Both the position numbers and the translations under genes were made by a program. From assembly GCA_900752535.1 (NCBI GenBank), contig CAADVV010000112.1, positions 1 through 5,302 of the forward strand: a stretch of DNA of 5,302 nt. Reading direction: 5' to 3'. Source of the stretch: Bacteroidales bacterium. Its GTDB lineage: Bacteria > Bacteroidota > Bacteroidia > Bacteroidales > Muribaculaceae. Below, piece after piece: positions 1 through 5,302 of the stretch (positions within the stretch are counted from its first letter, which is position 1; every line of letters starts with the position of its first letter). The notes under the pieces are model-generated. The model had not been told where the DNA came from. It made no database searches and was given only the letters and a program-made list of their open reading frames with translations.

Positions 1-437
1 CCTCCTATCTCGACAGCCTGCCGAAGCCGCCCTATGTGCTCGCCGACGGCTGCAACCCGATTCCCGGCGACGAGGTGATCGGATTTCGACGCAGCGACGG
101 CTCCGTCGAGATTCACAAACGCGAATTTCCCACAGCCATACGTCTCGCCTCACAGCTCGGCGACAACATCGTCTCGGTCGACTTCAAGGCCACCGACACG
201 CTCTATCCCGTGACTATCTCCATTCGCGCCGTCGACCGCTACCATCTGCTGCTCGACCTCGTTGACAGTATCTCCAACAAACTGATGCTCAATATGACAG
301 GGCTGACAACCGACAATCAGGACAACATCATCACGTGTCGTATACAGTTCTCGGTCCACTCGGCCGACGAGCTCCAGACCGTCATGCACCACATCGCCTC
401 AATCAGCGGCGTCGACGAGGTCAAACGCCTCTCCTGA
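1..437 (+). CDS. RelA/SpoT-family (p)ppGpp synthetase/hydrolase, C-terminal fragment
   Basis: This is the 3' end of a stringent-response enzyme that makes and/or degrades the alarmone (p)ppGpp in the cytoplasm. The reading frame is open from base 3, giving 144 visible residues before a TGA stop. The catalytic hydrolase and synthetase domains and the TGS domain lie off the left edge. Visible residues 11-47 match the zinc-finger/RIS domain (CNPIPGDEVIGF, then DGS and IHKR). Residues 69-143 match the terminal ACT domain, with the typical beta-alpha-beta pattern starting at YPVTISIRAVDR. In most family members the zinc-finger segment opens with a Cys-Cys pair and ends with a Cys. Here the first Cys is Gly16 and the last is Phe42, while Cys17 and His38 remain. 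The gene converges on the minus-strand genes and probably ends at the hairpin at 488-520. Which Bacteroidales paralogue this is cannot be told without the N-terminus. Confidence 0.93.
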   Translation, partial: SYLDSLPKPPYVLADGCNPIPGDEVIGFRRSDGSVEIHKREFPTAIRLASQLGDNIVSVDFKATDTLYPVTISIRAVDRYHLLLDLVDSISNKLMLNMTGLTTDNQDNIITCRIQFSVHSADELQTVMHHIASISGVDEVKRLS

Positions 438-441
438 AATC

Positions 442-468
442 AATTAGGCTAATTAGACCAATTAGACT
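442..468. repeat. Three tandem copies of a 9-bp unit, AATTAGRCY
   Basis: Directly downstream of the rel stop codon lie AATTAGGCT, AATTAGACC and AATTAGACT back to back with an exact 9-bp period, followed by a partial AAT. Overlapping units form two odd-centred palindromes: AATTAG-G-CTAATT at 442-454 and ATTAG-A-CTAAT at 461-471. A run of six C follows. The repeat is seen directly. No function can be assigned, and it is too short and has no spacers for a CRISPR. Confidence 0.8.
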
Positions 469-487
469 AATCCCCCCAAAAACCAAC

Positions 488-520
488 CGAGGCCACCGTC
501 TCTCATGGACAGCGGCCTCG
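488..520. terminator. Hairpin terminator between convergent genes
   Basis: A perfect 7-bp stem pairs CGAGGCC (488-494) with GGCCTCG (514-520). After a symmetrical 3x3 internal loop, the 13-nt centre can pair further (GTC with GAC). On the minus strand the hairpin is followed, after a few bases, by TTTTT (complement of 478-482), which suits an intrinsic terminator for the small secreted-protein gene ending at 543. On the plus strand the following sequence is only moderately U-rich (ATACTTATTAAT), so it may also terminate rel, less certainly. Confidence 0.65.
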
Positions 521-542
521 ATACTTATTAATCTCTTAAAAT

Positions 543-1133
543 TCAGAAGATGACCTTGGCGGCTTTCTTACCGGCTACGCGGATGTAGAGGTTGCCGGCC
601 TCGGGGTTGGCTACGCGCACACCCTGGAGGTTGTAGTAAACGGCCTCGGCTGAGTTGTCGACATTGATTTCGTCAAGAGCGGCGCCATTGGTGTCGTATT
701 CGATGGTGAATTTGAACTGATCGCTGCCGCTGGTGATGGTTGCCGTGAAGGTGGCCTTGAAGTCGGGAAGCTTTTCGCCGTCCACGGGGTCGAGCATGGC
801 GTGGAGATCATAGCCCCTTGTGCCCATAGGAAAATCTTCATCGAATTTCAGGTCTGTACCTTCGCCGTGGAACACATGACACTGTCCGACCTCGTCACAG
901 ATTGTGATGTCGCCTGAGGTCGAGGTGCAGTCAATTCTGGCGTTGGCGTCAACATTCACCTTGAAGTTGGTTGCGCTTTCCCATACACCATGGTCAAGTT
1001 TGAAGCCGTCAGCACCGACATATAATGTCGAACCGTTTTCGATATCCTTGTCAGCAACTTTGACGGTGATGGCGGCGTTGGCTGCCGATGTGAGCAGCAG
1101 AGCTGCGGCGATTGTAGTAAAGATTTTTTTCAT
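543..1133 (-). CDS. Small secreted protein with CX5C and a sorting-like C-terminal motif
   Basis: This gene encodes 196 residues and I do not recognise a named family. Residues 1-20 form a signal peptide (MKK, hydrophobic core, SAANA|A), so the product leaves the cytoplasm. The mature part looks all-beta, starting ITVKVADKDIENGSTL. It has three cysteines, Cys69, Cys79 and Cys85; the last two form CX5C (CDEVGQC). The segment 125-146 alternates polar and hydrophobic residues like beta strands. The C-terminus, from VYYNLQGVRV (165-174) to YIRVAGKKAAKVIF (183-196), resembles a C-terminal module common on secreted Bacteroidales proteins and similar in pattern to type A sorting domains of the type IX secretion system. 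It lies 100 bp downstream of the Omp28-like gene on the same strand, but behind a hairpin, so it may have its own promoter. The cysteine pair next to a thiol-redox operon suggests a redox client or partner; that is inference. Confidence 0.85.
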   Translation of the reverse strand: MKKIFTTIAAALLLTSAANAAITVKVADKDIENGSTLYVGADGFKLDHGVWESATNFKVNVDANARIDCTSTSGDITICDEVGQCHVFHGEGTDLKFDEDFPMGTRGYDLHAMLDPVDGEKLPDFKATFTATITSGSDQFKFTIEYDTNGAALDEINVDNSAEAVYYNLQGVRVANPEAGNLYIRVAGKKAAKVIF

Positions 1134-1151
1134 AAATTATTGTTTTGATGT

Positions 1152-1183
1152 TAAGTATATTTCGGTTTTATTACGGCTTAAAA
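1152..1183 (-). promoter_or_regulatory. Weak candidate promoter for the small secreted protein gene
   Basis: On the minus strand TATACTTA (complement of 1152-1159) matches six of eight positions of the Bacteroidota -7 element TAnnTTTG. A TTTT (1180-1183) stands 20 bp upstream in place of the -33 TTTG. It sits between the hairpin at 1189-1212 and the start codon at 1133, where a separate promoter would be expected. The match is imperfect and the region is AT-rich, so it could be chance. Confidence 0.3.
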
Positions 1184-1212
1184 GTTGTGAGCCGGAGCGG
1201 TGACTCCGGCTC
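1178..1212 (-). terminator. Intrinsic terminator after the Omp28-like gene
   Basis: On the minus strand GAGCCGGAG (1212-1204) pairs perfectly with CTCCGGCTC (1197-1189) across a 6-nt loop, giving a 9-bp GC-rich stem that starts 22 bp after the Omp28-like stop codon. It is followed by ACAACTTTTAA, which contains only four consecutive T. The strong stem with a short T tract suggests termination, possibly partial, that separates or attenuates expression of the downstream small secreted-protein gene. Confidence 0.7.
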
Positions 1213-1233
1213 TCCCTTCTGAGAAGTTTCAGG

Positions 1234-2013
1234 TTATTTCACTTTGGCCTGGGCGGCCTGAAGCACTCCGGTGTTGTCGGTCACGAAGGCCACGACAGAG
1301 ACGTTGTCTACGTTCCAGCGCTCCTTGACGGGGATGGTATATTCCACGACTGTCTCGTCTGACGTGGTGAGCTGAACGGCATCGCCGCTGACGTCTGAGG
1401 CCACGGCGCGGAGCACGTGGTTGTGGACATAGTCCTCGATGTTATCGCGTCCGTTTATCTGGTAAGCCACGATGTTGTCTTCGGTCAGCCATACGTTCAG
1501 ACGCGTGTTGGTGTAGGCCTGCGACGATTTCAGGGCGACGCTGACATGGATGTTTCCGTCGCTGACATCCGGAGTCAGGCTGATGGTGACGAATGACTCG
1601 GTCTCGATTTCATCACGGACCGTATTGGGCCACTGCGAGCGGTCGAGCGGTTCGGTCTTGCGGTCAATCACACCTGAGGGCAGGTCGGGTGAGCCGGCCA
1701 TCTTGTAGAGCTCGGCGCCCTCGGGGATTGCCAGGCCGACAACGCTTCTGTTGGACGCCGAGATTGACTGGCGGCTGCAGTGAATCGAAACGGGTATGAT
1801 GTTGGCGCCATAGGAGCTCACCAGGTCGTGGGCCACCTTGTGTCCCTCGGGACAGTTGGGGCAGCGCTGGCCCGTGAATTCCTCGAGAAGCACCGTGCGG
1901 GCCACCTTGGCGGCAGGTATCTCGATGTAGCGGTCGTTTTCGTCGATGTTGTCACACGCTGTCAGACCTACAACGGCTGTCAGCGCAAGAGAGAGATATT
2001 TGATTGTCTTCAC
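1234..2013 (-). CDS. Omp28-like thioredoxin-fold outer-membrane lipoprotein
   Basis: This 259-residue lipoprotein resembles the Omp28 family of Bacteroidota. Residues 1-19 are a lipoprotein signal and Cys20 in the lipobox LTAC is the expected acylation site. The next residues (DNIDENDR) are acidic, which in this phylum can favour outer-membrane or surface location. The thioredoxin-like part contains LLEEFTGQRCPNCPEGHK with the redox pair Cys51-Cys54, a further Cys79, and a probable cis-proline at Pro112 (DLPSGVIDR). Residues 120-259 look like a beta-sandwich module ending FVTDNTGVLQAAQAKVK. The start is a GTG codon at 2013: an in-frame stop lies eight codons upstream and no ATG intervenes, while the signal peptide begins exactly here. 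It follows the barrel gene by 49 bp with no promoter visible, so the two are probably co-transcribed. The family assignment is firm. Reductase, isomerase or electron-relay activity is inferred from CXXC. Confidence 0.9.
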   Translation of the reverse strand: MKTIKYLSLALTAVVGLTACDNIDENDRYIEIPAAKVARTVLLEEFTGQRCPNCPEGHKVAHDLVSSYGANIIPVSIHCSRQSISASNRSVVGLAIPEGAELYKMAGSPDLPSGVIDRKTEPLDRSQWPNTVRDEIETESFVTISLTPDVSDGNIHVSVALKSSQAYTNTRLNVWLTEDNIVAYQINGRDNIEDYVHNHVLRAVASDVSGDAVQLTTSDETVVEYTIPVKERWNVDNVSVVAFVTDNTGVLQAAQAKVK

Positions 2014-2062
2014 AGTCTGTTTGTTGGGTTTATGTTATTTGGATTATAACGTAAAGGGCGGG

Positions 2063-3778
2063 TCAGAAATTGTAGTTATACGAAATCTGGAAGCCACGGC
2101 TGGCCGGAACGTAGCGGCAGACGCCGCCCGAGCAGTTGTAGCCCGCACGTGTGCGGCCGTAGCCCACCATGAGGCGGTTTGACTTATATGTGCCTGTCAC
2201 AGAGAACATATAATAGTGGAGACGGTCGTCCTTGTTGTCGTTGCCGCAGTTCCACATGTCGCTGACCGTAATCATCACATAGGGCAGTATCGACAGCTCG
2301 GCCAGACCGTAGACCCAGTCCTGCTTGTCCTGCTTCGTGCCCAGATATTGCAGCTCCCAGCGCAGGGTGAAGCGCTTGTCAAAGCGATATTTCATGTCGA
2401 GCACGCCGATGTGTGAGTTGACCATGCCTCCGTGGCCCTCGATGACGGCCTGGTTGAAGCGCTGATACATATACATGGCGTTCAGGCTGAAGGCCGACGT
2501 GATTTTCTTGTCGAGCTGGAGGTTGGCGTCCAGATAGTAGAGCTCGCCCATGCCGAAGAACGGGGTCTTGGCGCCGTCTGTGCCATAGAGCACGTCGGCG
2601 GGGAGGTCGGTGGGCTTGGACGGGCGCTGCACGGCGTCGTGGTCGAGACCGCGGATATAGCTGACGGCGGCGCGCAGCTTGGTGCCGTACTTGCCGCCTA
2701 ACGCCGTCTTGCGCTTGAAGTTATAGCCGAAGGCGCCCTGAAATGCCCACTCGCCCGGAGCGGCCTGTGTGGCATAGGGATACATGGCCGCCAGCGCATA
2801 GGTGTGCTGATAGGCAAACGCGGGCATGTTGTTGATAAACGCGGCTATGCCCTGCTGTGAGCGACGCGAGCGGAATGCCATGTTCTCCGAGCGCTTGGCC
2901 TGGAGGAGCACCGACAGGCCCTTCTTCGAGTATGAGCCCGAAAGCATCAGGGCGTCGCCGTGGCGATAGGTGTAGTTGTTGTCGCGCGACGGGTCGGGAC
3001 TCTTCCACGCATACTCGACGAGGGCCGACCACTCGCGGCGGTTGAAGTTGGCGCGCAGGTCAAAGGTGTTGACGTTGAGCGGCAGGTTGAGGCGATAGTT
3101 CGTGCCGTCCGTGCCGTTCACTTCGATTGACTCGTCGCGCTCGTTTTTCCACACATACGAGCCGCCTAATGTCAGACGGACGTCATGGTTGCGCAGCGCC
3201 TCGGAATACTGCTGTATGTCATATTCGAGGTCGGCGCCGGCGAGTTTCGAATGCATGTCCCAGTCCCAGAACCGGCGCTGTACACCGCCTAAGGCCGTGA
3301 ATCGCAGTCCGGGCAGCGTGTTGACCTTGACGCGCGCGCCGCGTATCGAGTTGTCGATGCCGAGCGACCGCTCCTCATAGGTGCGGAGTATGAAGCCGCT
3401 GCCAAACTGGTCGTAGAAGTCACCTAACGTCAGCTCCACTCCGGCATATTTGCCCTTCACATAGATGTTGGGGACGCCCCATCCCTTGAACTTTTTCTCA
3501 AAGCCTGGCAGGGGGTGCTGGAGATACTCAAAACGCAGCCCGCCCTCGACATATTTCGAGAATATCGACGCGTTGGCATATGAGTTGGTGAGTATCTTCG
3601 AGCTGTATTCTTCGGTTCCGATGGCATAGTCATCCTCGGGAAACAGAATGTCTGACTGCACACTGCCGTGTACGGTCACTTTGTCGGGCTGTCCGTCGTC
3701 TTTGGTCTGTGCCTGGCCGGGCATGAACGTCATGGCCGTCAGAGCCGCCGTGGTCAGAAGGGCGCAGGAGCGTTTCAT
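2063..3778 (-). CDS. Outer-membrane beta-barrel protein, DUF6029-like
   Basis: This 571-residue protein has a signal peptide (about 1-23, ending GQA|Q) and then a long series of amphipathic, aromatic-rich strands, for example GVELTLGDFYDQFGSGF, DVRLTLGGSYVW and KLRAAVSYIRG. It ends in NYNF, a terminal Phe as expected for BAM-inserted barrels. I take it to be DUF6029, a Bacteroidota family usually annotated only as hypothetical; the name is from memory and needs a profile search. Four cysteines are present: Cys5 in the signal, Cys511 (MWNCGN) and a CX4C pair Cys549-Cys554 (NCSGGVCRYVP). If the last strand is RGFQISYNYNF running toward the periplasm, the CX4C lies in the final surface loop and Cys511 lies near the preceding surface loop. 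It is 81 bp downstream of the tlpA-like gene and 49 bp upstream of the Omp28-like gene, in one apparent operon. No transport substrate can be named. Confidence 0.88.
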   Translation of the reverse strand: MKRSCALLTTAALTAMTFMPGQAQTKDDGQPDKVTVHGSVQSDILFPEDDYAIGTEEYSSKILTNSYANASIFSKYVEGGLRFEYLQHPLPGFEKKFKGWGVPNIYVKGKYAGVELTLGDFYDQFGSGFILRTYEERSLGIDNSIRGARVKVNTLPGLRFTALGGVQRRFWDWDMHSKLAGADLEYDIQQYSEALRNHDVRLTLGGSYVWKNERDESIEVNGTDGTNYRLNLPLNVNTFDLRANFNRREWSALVEYAWKSPDPSRDNNYTYRHGDALMLSGSYSKKGLSVLLQAKRSENMAFRSRRSQQGIAAFINNMPAFAYQHTYALAAMYPYATQAAPGEWAFQGAFGYNFKRKTALGGKYGTKLRAAVSYIRGLDHDAVQRPSKPTDLPADVLYGTDGAKTPFFGMGELYYLDANLQLDKKITSAFSLNAMYMYQRFNQAVIEGHGGMVNSHIGVLDMKYRFDKRFTLRWELQYLGTKQDKQDWVYGLAELSILPYVMITVSDMWNCGNDNKDDRLHYYMFSVTGTYKSNRLMVGYGRTRAGYNCSGGVCRYVPASRGFQISYNYNF

Positions 3779-3859
3779 ATTAATATCGCTGAGTGATGAT
3801 GATTGGTAATGGTGGGGATGAATGATTGGTCTTGGCGTTATCCTAACGTGAGGCGGAGT

Positions 3860-4351
3860 TTATTTGGCCACGATTTCGCGTATCTTCTCGATGATGTGCT
3901 GTTCGCCGCCTTCGGTGTAGCCGCTGCGCTGGTCCACGAGCTTGCCCTCGCCGTCAAAAATCAATACGTGGGGGATCATCTGGATGCCCATGGCGCGCAG
4001 AAAGTCGCTGTTCGGGTCAAGCAACACTTCATATTCCCAGCCTTCGCCGTCGACCAGAGGTTTCACCTTGTTGATATTCTGGGCCTGGTCTGTCGAGATG
4101 GCGATCAGCTTCATACCCGTCTCGTCCTGCCAGTCGGCATAGACCTCGCTGATGGCTTTCAGCTCGCGGTTGCAGGGTTTGCACCATGTGGCGAAAAAGC
4201 TGATTACAAACGGTTTGCCGTCATTCGAGAGTGTGGCGGTATCTACGGGTTTGCCGTCAAGAGTCTTGAGCTGCACGGACGGAATCTGAGCTGAGGCTGC
4301 CATGGCGCATATCAGCGCGCAAAGGGCCAGAAGGGTCTTCTTGACTTTCAT
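3860..4351 (-). CDS. TlpA/ResA-like periplasmic thiol-disulfide oxidoreductase
   Basis: This 163-residue thioredoxin-fold protein most likely transfers electrons to or from cysteine pairs of envelope proteins. Residues 1-21 are a signal peptide (MKVKKTLL, hydrophobic core, ASA|Q) with no lipobox at the cleavage site, so a soluble periplasmic form is expected. After an edge strand (VQLKTLDGKPVD), FVISFFATWCKPCNREL carries the active site Cys57-Lys-Pro-Cys60, typical of TlpA/ResA reductants. The cis-proline is Pro127 in MIPHVLIFD, and the C-terminal helix ends IIEKIREIVAK. The open frame extends upstream to 4645, but the start at 4351 is preferred: it gives a clean signal peptide and leaves the promoter at 4401-4434 upstream. 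It is the first gene of the minus-strand operon and is divergent from dsbD, whose product is the classical electron donor for such proteins. Confidence 0.93.
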   Translation of the reverse strand: MKVKKTLLALCALICAMAASAQIPSVQLKTLDGKPVDTATLSNDGKPFVISFFATWCKPCNRELKAISEVYADWQDETGMKLIAISTDQAQNINKVKPLVDGEGWEYEVLLDPNSDFLRAMGIQMIPHVLIFDGEGKLVDQRSGYTEGGEQHIIEKIREIVAK

Positions 4352-4400
4352 GATGTCTTTATCTTTTGATTGGGTGTTTATGGTATTTTCTTTCAACTGA

Positions 4401-4434
4401 CAAAGATAAAAATAAAAAACAACACCAGAACAAA
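4401..4434 (-). promoter_or_regulatory. Bacteroidota promoter of the tlpA-like/barrel/Omp28-like operon
   Basis: On the minus strand TATCTTTG (complement of 4401-4408) is a perfect match to the -7 element TAnnTTTG. A TTTG (complement of 4431-4434) stands 22 bp upstream as the -33 element, at the long end of the usual spacing. Transcription would start near 4394, giving a leader of about 40 nt before the ATG at 4351. No comparable promoter was seen in the gaps before the barrel or Omp28-like genes. Confidence 0.75.
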
Positions 4435-4452
4435 CTGCGCTGTATTTTTTGA

Positions 4453-4465
4453 TTTTTCGCAAAAA
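4453..4465. promoter_or_regulatory. Inverted repeat between the divergent promoters, possible operator
   Basis: TTTTT-CGC-AAAAA lies between the two divergent promoters, upstream of both -33 elements. A regulator bound here could influence both genes. The site is A/T-only in its arms and could simply be bendable or curved DNA, so the call is tentative. Confidence 0.25.
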
Positions 4466-4478
4466 AGGGGTTCGCGAC

Positions 4479-4509
4479 TTTGGCGTTACACCGATAATAT
4501 CTATCTTTG
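4479..4509 (+). promoter_or_regulatory. Bacteroidota promoter of dsbD
   Basis: TTTG (4479-4482), a 19-bp spacer and TATCTTTG (4502-4509) match the Bacteroidota -33/-7 consensus exactly. The -7 box is the same octamer as in the divergent promoter. The dsbD ATG at 4530 is only 20 bp after the -7 box, so the leader is predicted to be very short (about 13-15 nt) and leaves little room for ribosome-binding or leader control. Confidence 0.8.
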
Positions 4510-4529
4510 GGCAAATTTTAACCATATCC

Positions 4530-5302
4530 ATGAAGCGCATAATTTTCATTACATTTCTGCTGATGACTTTGGCCTTCTCGGCCACAGCCCAGATTGTCAA
4601 CCCGGTCACCTGGAAGTCAAAAATCGAAATGAAAGGTGACGACAAGGGCGAAATTGTCTTTACGGCTCTGATTCAGAGCGGGTGGCATATGTATTCCTAT
4701 GACGTCGACCCCAATGTAGGTCCCACACCGCTCTCGGTCAGCTATCCCACCCTAAAGGGCGTGAAACTCAACGGACGCATCCGCGCCGACAAGAAGGCCC
4801 ACAAGGAGTTTGACGACATGTTCGAGGCCGAACTCAGCTGGTGGACCGGACGCGTCACGCTACGTCAGGCTTTCACCGCCACAAAACCCGACTTCACAAT
4901 CGAAGGCAACATCTCCTACTCGGCCTGCAACGACCAGAACTGCATTCCTCCCTCCAAGGAGGCCTTCTCGCTCAAAGGCAAAGCCGTCGTGAAAGACGCT
5001 GCCGCCGAAGATGAAAAGGAAGCCGAAGCCGACGAAAAGACCGCAGCCGACTCCGTGGCTCAGACCGCAATGGTCCTCACCGACTCGATGGCCAATGACT
5101 CGCTCGCCGCTCCCGCCATGGGCGCCGACGAGGCAAAGCTCTGGGCCCCCGTGAGCTACGAGGAGACCGACGCCCAGAAGGAGGCCGAGAAAGACTCCCT
5201 GTGGTATATCTTCCTGACCTGCTTCATCGGCGGGCTCCTGGCCCTCTTTCCCCCCCGTGTCTGGGCCCTGATACCCACGACGGTCAGACTCTTTCCCCAG
5301 AA
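4530..5302 (+). CDS. dsbD: DsbD thiol:disulfide interchange protein, N-terminal part, cut by the window edge
   Basis: DsbD carries electrons from cytoplasmic thioredoxin across the inner membrane to periplasmic thiol proteins. The visible 257 residues begin with a signal peptide (MKRIIFITF to SATA|Q). The periplasmic DsbD-alpha domain follows at about 25-155, with GWHMYSYD near its start and the active pair Cys133-Cys138 (CNDQNC, then IPPS). This CX4C spacing is what I expect of Bacteroidetes DsbD, against CX5C in E. coli. An Asp/Glu/Ala-rich linker spans about 158-215. The first transmembrane helix starts at SLWYIFLTCFIGGLLAL. Family members then have a TPCVWP-like motif with the membrane-domain catalytic Cys; here it reads PPRVWA with Arg243, and later positions also deviate, probably from low-quality contig-end sequence. 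The remaining membrane helices and the gamma domain lie outside the window. The gene is divergent from the tlpA-like gene, its plausible partner. Confidence 0.93.
   Translation, partial: MKRIIFITFLLMTLAFSATAQIVNPVTWKSKIEMKGDDKGEIVFTALIQSGWHMYSYDVDPNVGPTPLSVSYPTLKGVKLNGRIRADKKAHKEFDDMFEAELSWWTGRVTLRQAFTATKPDFTIEGNISYSACNDQNCIPPSKEAFSLKGKAVVKDAAAEDEKEAEADEKTAADSVAQTAMVLTDSMANDSLAAPAMGADEAKLWAPVSYEETDAQKEAEKDSLWYIFLTCFIGGLLALFPPRVWALIPTTVRLFPQ

Noticed and set aside
442..471. CRISPR or insertion-sequence end
   Set aside because: The repeat unit is 9 bp with no spacers, and there is no transposase or target-site duplication nearby.
2721..3032. A 103-codon minus-strand frame inside the barrel gene
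   Set aside because: It is an out-of-frame shadow of the barrel coding sequence, Arg/Pro-rich and without domain features.
3836..3848. Inverted repeat CGTTA-TCC-TAACG between the tlpA-like and barrel genes
   Set aside because: The stem is only 5 bp with no T tract on the minus strand, so it is not a convincing terminator; the operon is taken as continuous.
3803..4294. A 163-codon plus-strand open frame opposite the tlpA-like gene
   Set aside because: It lies antisense to a clear thioredoxin-fold gene, lacks a recognisable domain, and is explained by the GC bias of the complementary codons. The same holds for the plus-strand frames opposite the barrel gene.
4352..4645. Upstream extension of the tlpA-like reading frame on the minus strand, to an ATG at 4645
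   Set aside because: It would bury the signal peptide starting at 4351, run through both promoters and overlap the start of dsbD. The extra residues look like translated AT-rich intergenic DNA.
5240..5302. Frameshift or pseudogene in dsbD
   Set aside because: Conserved residues V-W, I-P and T-V remain in the same frame before and after the deviating positions, so substitutions, not indels, account for the change.

Overview
The window reads as a piece of a Bacteroidota genome, most likely order Bacteroidales and plausibly a Muribaculaceae-like gut lineage. The clues are an Omp28-type lipoprotein, a large outer-membrane barrel that I take to be DUF6029, a Bacteroidetes-style DsbD with a CX4C active site, a YNLQG-type C-terminal motif on a secreted protein, and two divergent promoters with the Bacteroidota signature TTTG ... 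TAnnTTTG. The family-level placement is inference. The odd length and the gene fragments at both edges suggest a whole metagenomic contig.

Layout. Positions 1-437 (+) hold the 3' end of a RelA/SpoT-family (p)ppGpp enzyme, with its zinc-finger/RIS and ACT domains. A short gap (438-542) carries a 9-bp tandem repeat and a hairpin terminator lying between convergent genes. Four genes then run on the minus strand. In transcription order they are a periplasmic TlpA/thioredoxin-like protein (4351-3860), an outer-membrane beta-barrel (3778-2063), an Omp28-like thioredoxin-fold lipoprotein (2013-1234) and, after a strong hairpin, a small secreted protein (1133-543). From 4530 to the right edge (+) is the 5' part of dsbD, divergent from the tlpA-like gene across a 178-bp promoter region. 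No gene-free stretch exceeds 300 bases.

How the genes may work together. TlpA-like (CKPC), Omp28-like (CPNC) and DsbD (CX4C in the alpha domain) are recognisable thiol-redox proteins. The barrel carries a CX4C pair in what I predict to be its last surface loop, and the small secreted protein carries a CX5C pair. The locus therefore looks like a dedicated envelope thiol-redox system: DsbD would bring electrons across the inner membrane, the TlpA-like protein would carry them in the periplasm, and the barrel plus lipoprotein would use or relay them at the outer membrane. The individual families are known. The electron route to the outer membrane is my inference and is the main hypothesis of this report.

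Caution: the last roughly 60 bases of the contig encode a DsbD segment that departs from the family consensus at many positions, including loss of the catalytic cysteine. This is more likely a contig-end error than biology.
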